From DASXBA01 sp036406475 (GTDB lineage Bacteria > Actinomycetota > Thermoleophilia > Solirubrobacterales > Thermoleophilaceae): DNA of 18,554 bases. The notes below the pieces were generated by a model. The model worked only from the letters and a program-made list of their open reading frames with translations, was not told where the DNA came from and ran no database searches. The stretch is from NCBI GenBank assembly GCA_036406475.1, contig DASXBA010000113.1:1-18554 (forward strand), written 5' to 3'. Positions within the stretch are counted from its first letter, which is position 1, and every line of letters begins with the position of its first letter. Shown here in pieces: positions 18,039 through 18,554 of this stretch. The translations under genes and the position numbers were made by a program.

Positions 18039-18554
18039 GTGGACCGAGTCCCGATCATCGGCGGCACCGGCGCGCTGGGCGCCGGCCTGGCGCTCAGGCT
18101 CGCTCGCGAGGGGACGCCTGTGGTGATCGGCTCGCGCGATGCGGGACGGGCCGAGGAGGCCGCGGGCAAGGTCCGGGAGCGCGTGCCCGACGCGGACGTC
18201 AGCGGGCTCGAGAACGCCGAGGCGGCCAAGGCGGGCCCCGTGGTCTTCCTCTGCGTTCCCTTTCGGGTGCAGTCGGAGAACCTCACCAACCTGAAGGAGG
18301 CGCTCGCCGAGGGCCAGATCCTCGTGGACGCGACCGTTCCGCTCGCGGCCGCGGTCTCCGGGAAGGCGACCCGGCTGCTCGGCGTGCCCCAGGGCTCGGC
18401 CGCCCAGCAGGCCCAGGAGATGGTCCCCGACGGCGTGAAGGTCGTGAGCACGCTCCACACGGTCAGCGCGCCCGTGCTCGGCGAGCTCGACCGCGAGCTC
18501 GACGAGGACGTGCTCGTGGCCGGAGACTCCAAGGACGCCAAGCGCCGGGTGGCC
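18039..18554 (+). CDS. npdG: NADPH:coenzyme F420 oxidoreductase, 3' truncated by window
   Basis: 172 residues are visible and the frame runs out of the window without a stop. The N-terminus VDRVPIIGGTGALGAGLALR is a Rossmann NADP-binding loop. It is followed by VVIGSRDAGRAEEAA, where the Ser-Arg after beta-2 binds the NADP 2'-phosphate. VVFLCVPFRVQSENL, ILVDATVPLA and LHTVSAPVLGEL follow, then DVLVAGDSKDAKR, all in the order found in F420-dependent NADP reductases (TIGR01915-type). The enzyme passes hydride between NADPH and coenzyme F420, supplying F420H2 to F420-dependent enzymes, in the cytoplasm. The start is GTG 18039, 8 bases after TAATCT. Two 9-3-9 inverted repeats precede it. It is transcribed away from the SDR operon. 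The gene symbol is given for the family. Confidence 0.85.
   Translation, partial: MDRVPIIGGTGALGAGLALRLAREGTPVVIGSRDAGRAEEAAGKVRERVPDADVSGLENAEAAKAGPVVFLCVPFRVQSENLTNLKEALAEGQILVDATVPLAAAVSGKATRLLGVPQGSAAQQAQEMVPDGVKVVSTLHTVSAPVLGELDRELDEDVLVAGDSKDAKRRVA

Noticed and set aside
1..18554. CRISPR arrays, insertion sequences, prophage or integrase genes
   Set aside because: No regularly spaced repeats, transposase motifs or phage genes are visible. The HNH gene alone is not enough to call a mobile element.

Overview
This is a GC-rich, gene-dense bacterial chromosome segment. It shows GC-ending codons, many GTG/TTG starts, tRNA genes without encoded CCA, many apparently leaderless transcripts with TANNNT -10 boxes, and an F420-type NADP reductase. 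Together these point to an actinobacterium. The mix of an F420 enzyme, acyl-CoA catabolism, several small 4-TM proteins and a flagellar-type sigma28 promoter fits the Thermoleophilia (Solirubrobacterales/Gaiellales), but this placement is inference.

Layout. 1-258 is the 3' end of a LuxR/NarL-type regulator. 429-4544 holds five tRNA genes (Pro-GGG, Gly-UCC, Trp-CCA, Leu-UAG, Leu-CAA), each preceded by the same 9-mer CCTAGAATC. Among them lie an HNH nuclease, a phosphotriesterase-like hydrolase in an operon with a UspA-membrane fusion, and small membrane proteins. 4556-6294 is a divergent pair: a 4-TM protein and a membrane-interrupted M28-like peptidase in which Gln occupies the catalytic-Glu position. 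6278-10095 holds acetoacetyl-CoA synthetase, a VOC protein and an acyl-CoA carboxylase carboxyltransferase. 10132-12298 holds a membrane HD-GYP c-di-GMP phosphodiesterase followed by a textbook sigma28 promoter, a class I c-di-GMP (GEMM-I) riboswitch and a gene for a small secreted protein. 12295-15819 holds 3-hydroxyacyl-CoA dehydrogenase and, divergently, an enoyl-CoA hydratase followed by a glycosyltransferase and a hexapeptide acyltransferase. 15951-17925 is a minus-strand operon (SDR, VOC, HMG-CoA lyase) joined by 4-base stop/start overlaps. The window ends inside an NADPH:F420 reductase gene.

How the genes work together. The metabolic genes could form the lower leucine/acetoacetate route: carboxyltransferase, enoyl-CoA hydratase family, HMG-CoA lyase, acetoacetyl-CoA synthetase and hydroxybutyryl-CoA dehydrogenase. 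The substrate of the carboxylase and hydratase cannot be fixed from sequence. The most striking regulatory unit is 10132-12298. There a c-di-GMP-degrading enzyme sits directly upstream of a sigma28-driven, c-di-GMP-sensing leader controlling an exported protein, and the promoter -35 begins at the enzyme's stop codon. A second theme is compact divergent promoters, two of which share the TA of overlapping -10 boxes between leaderless genes.
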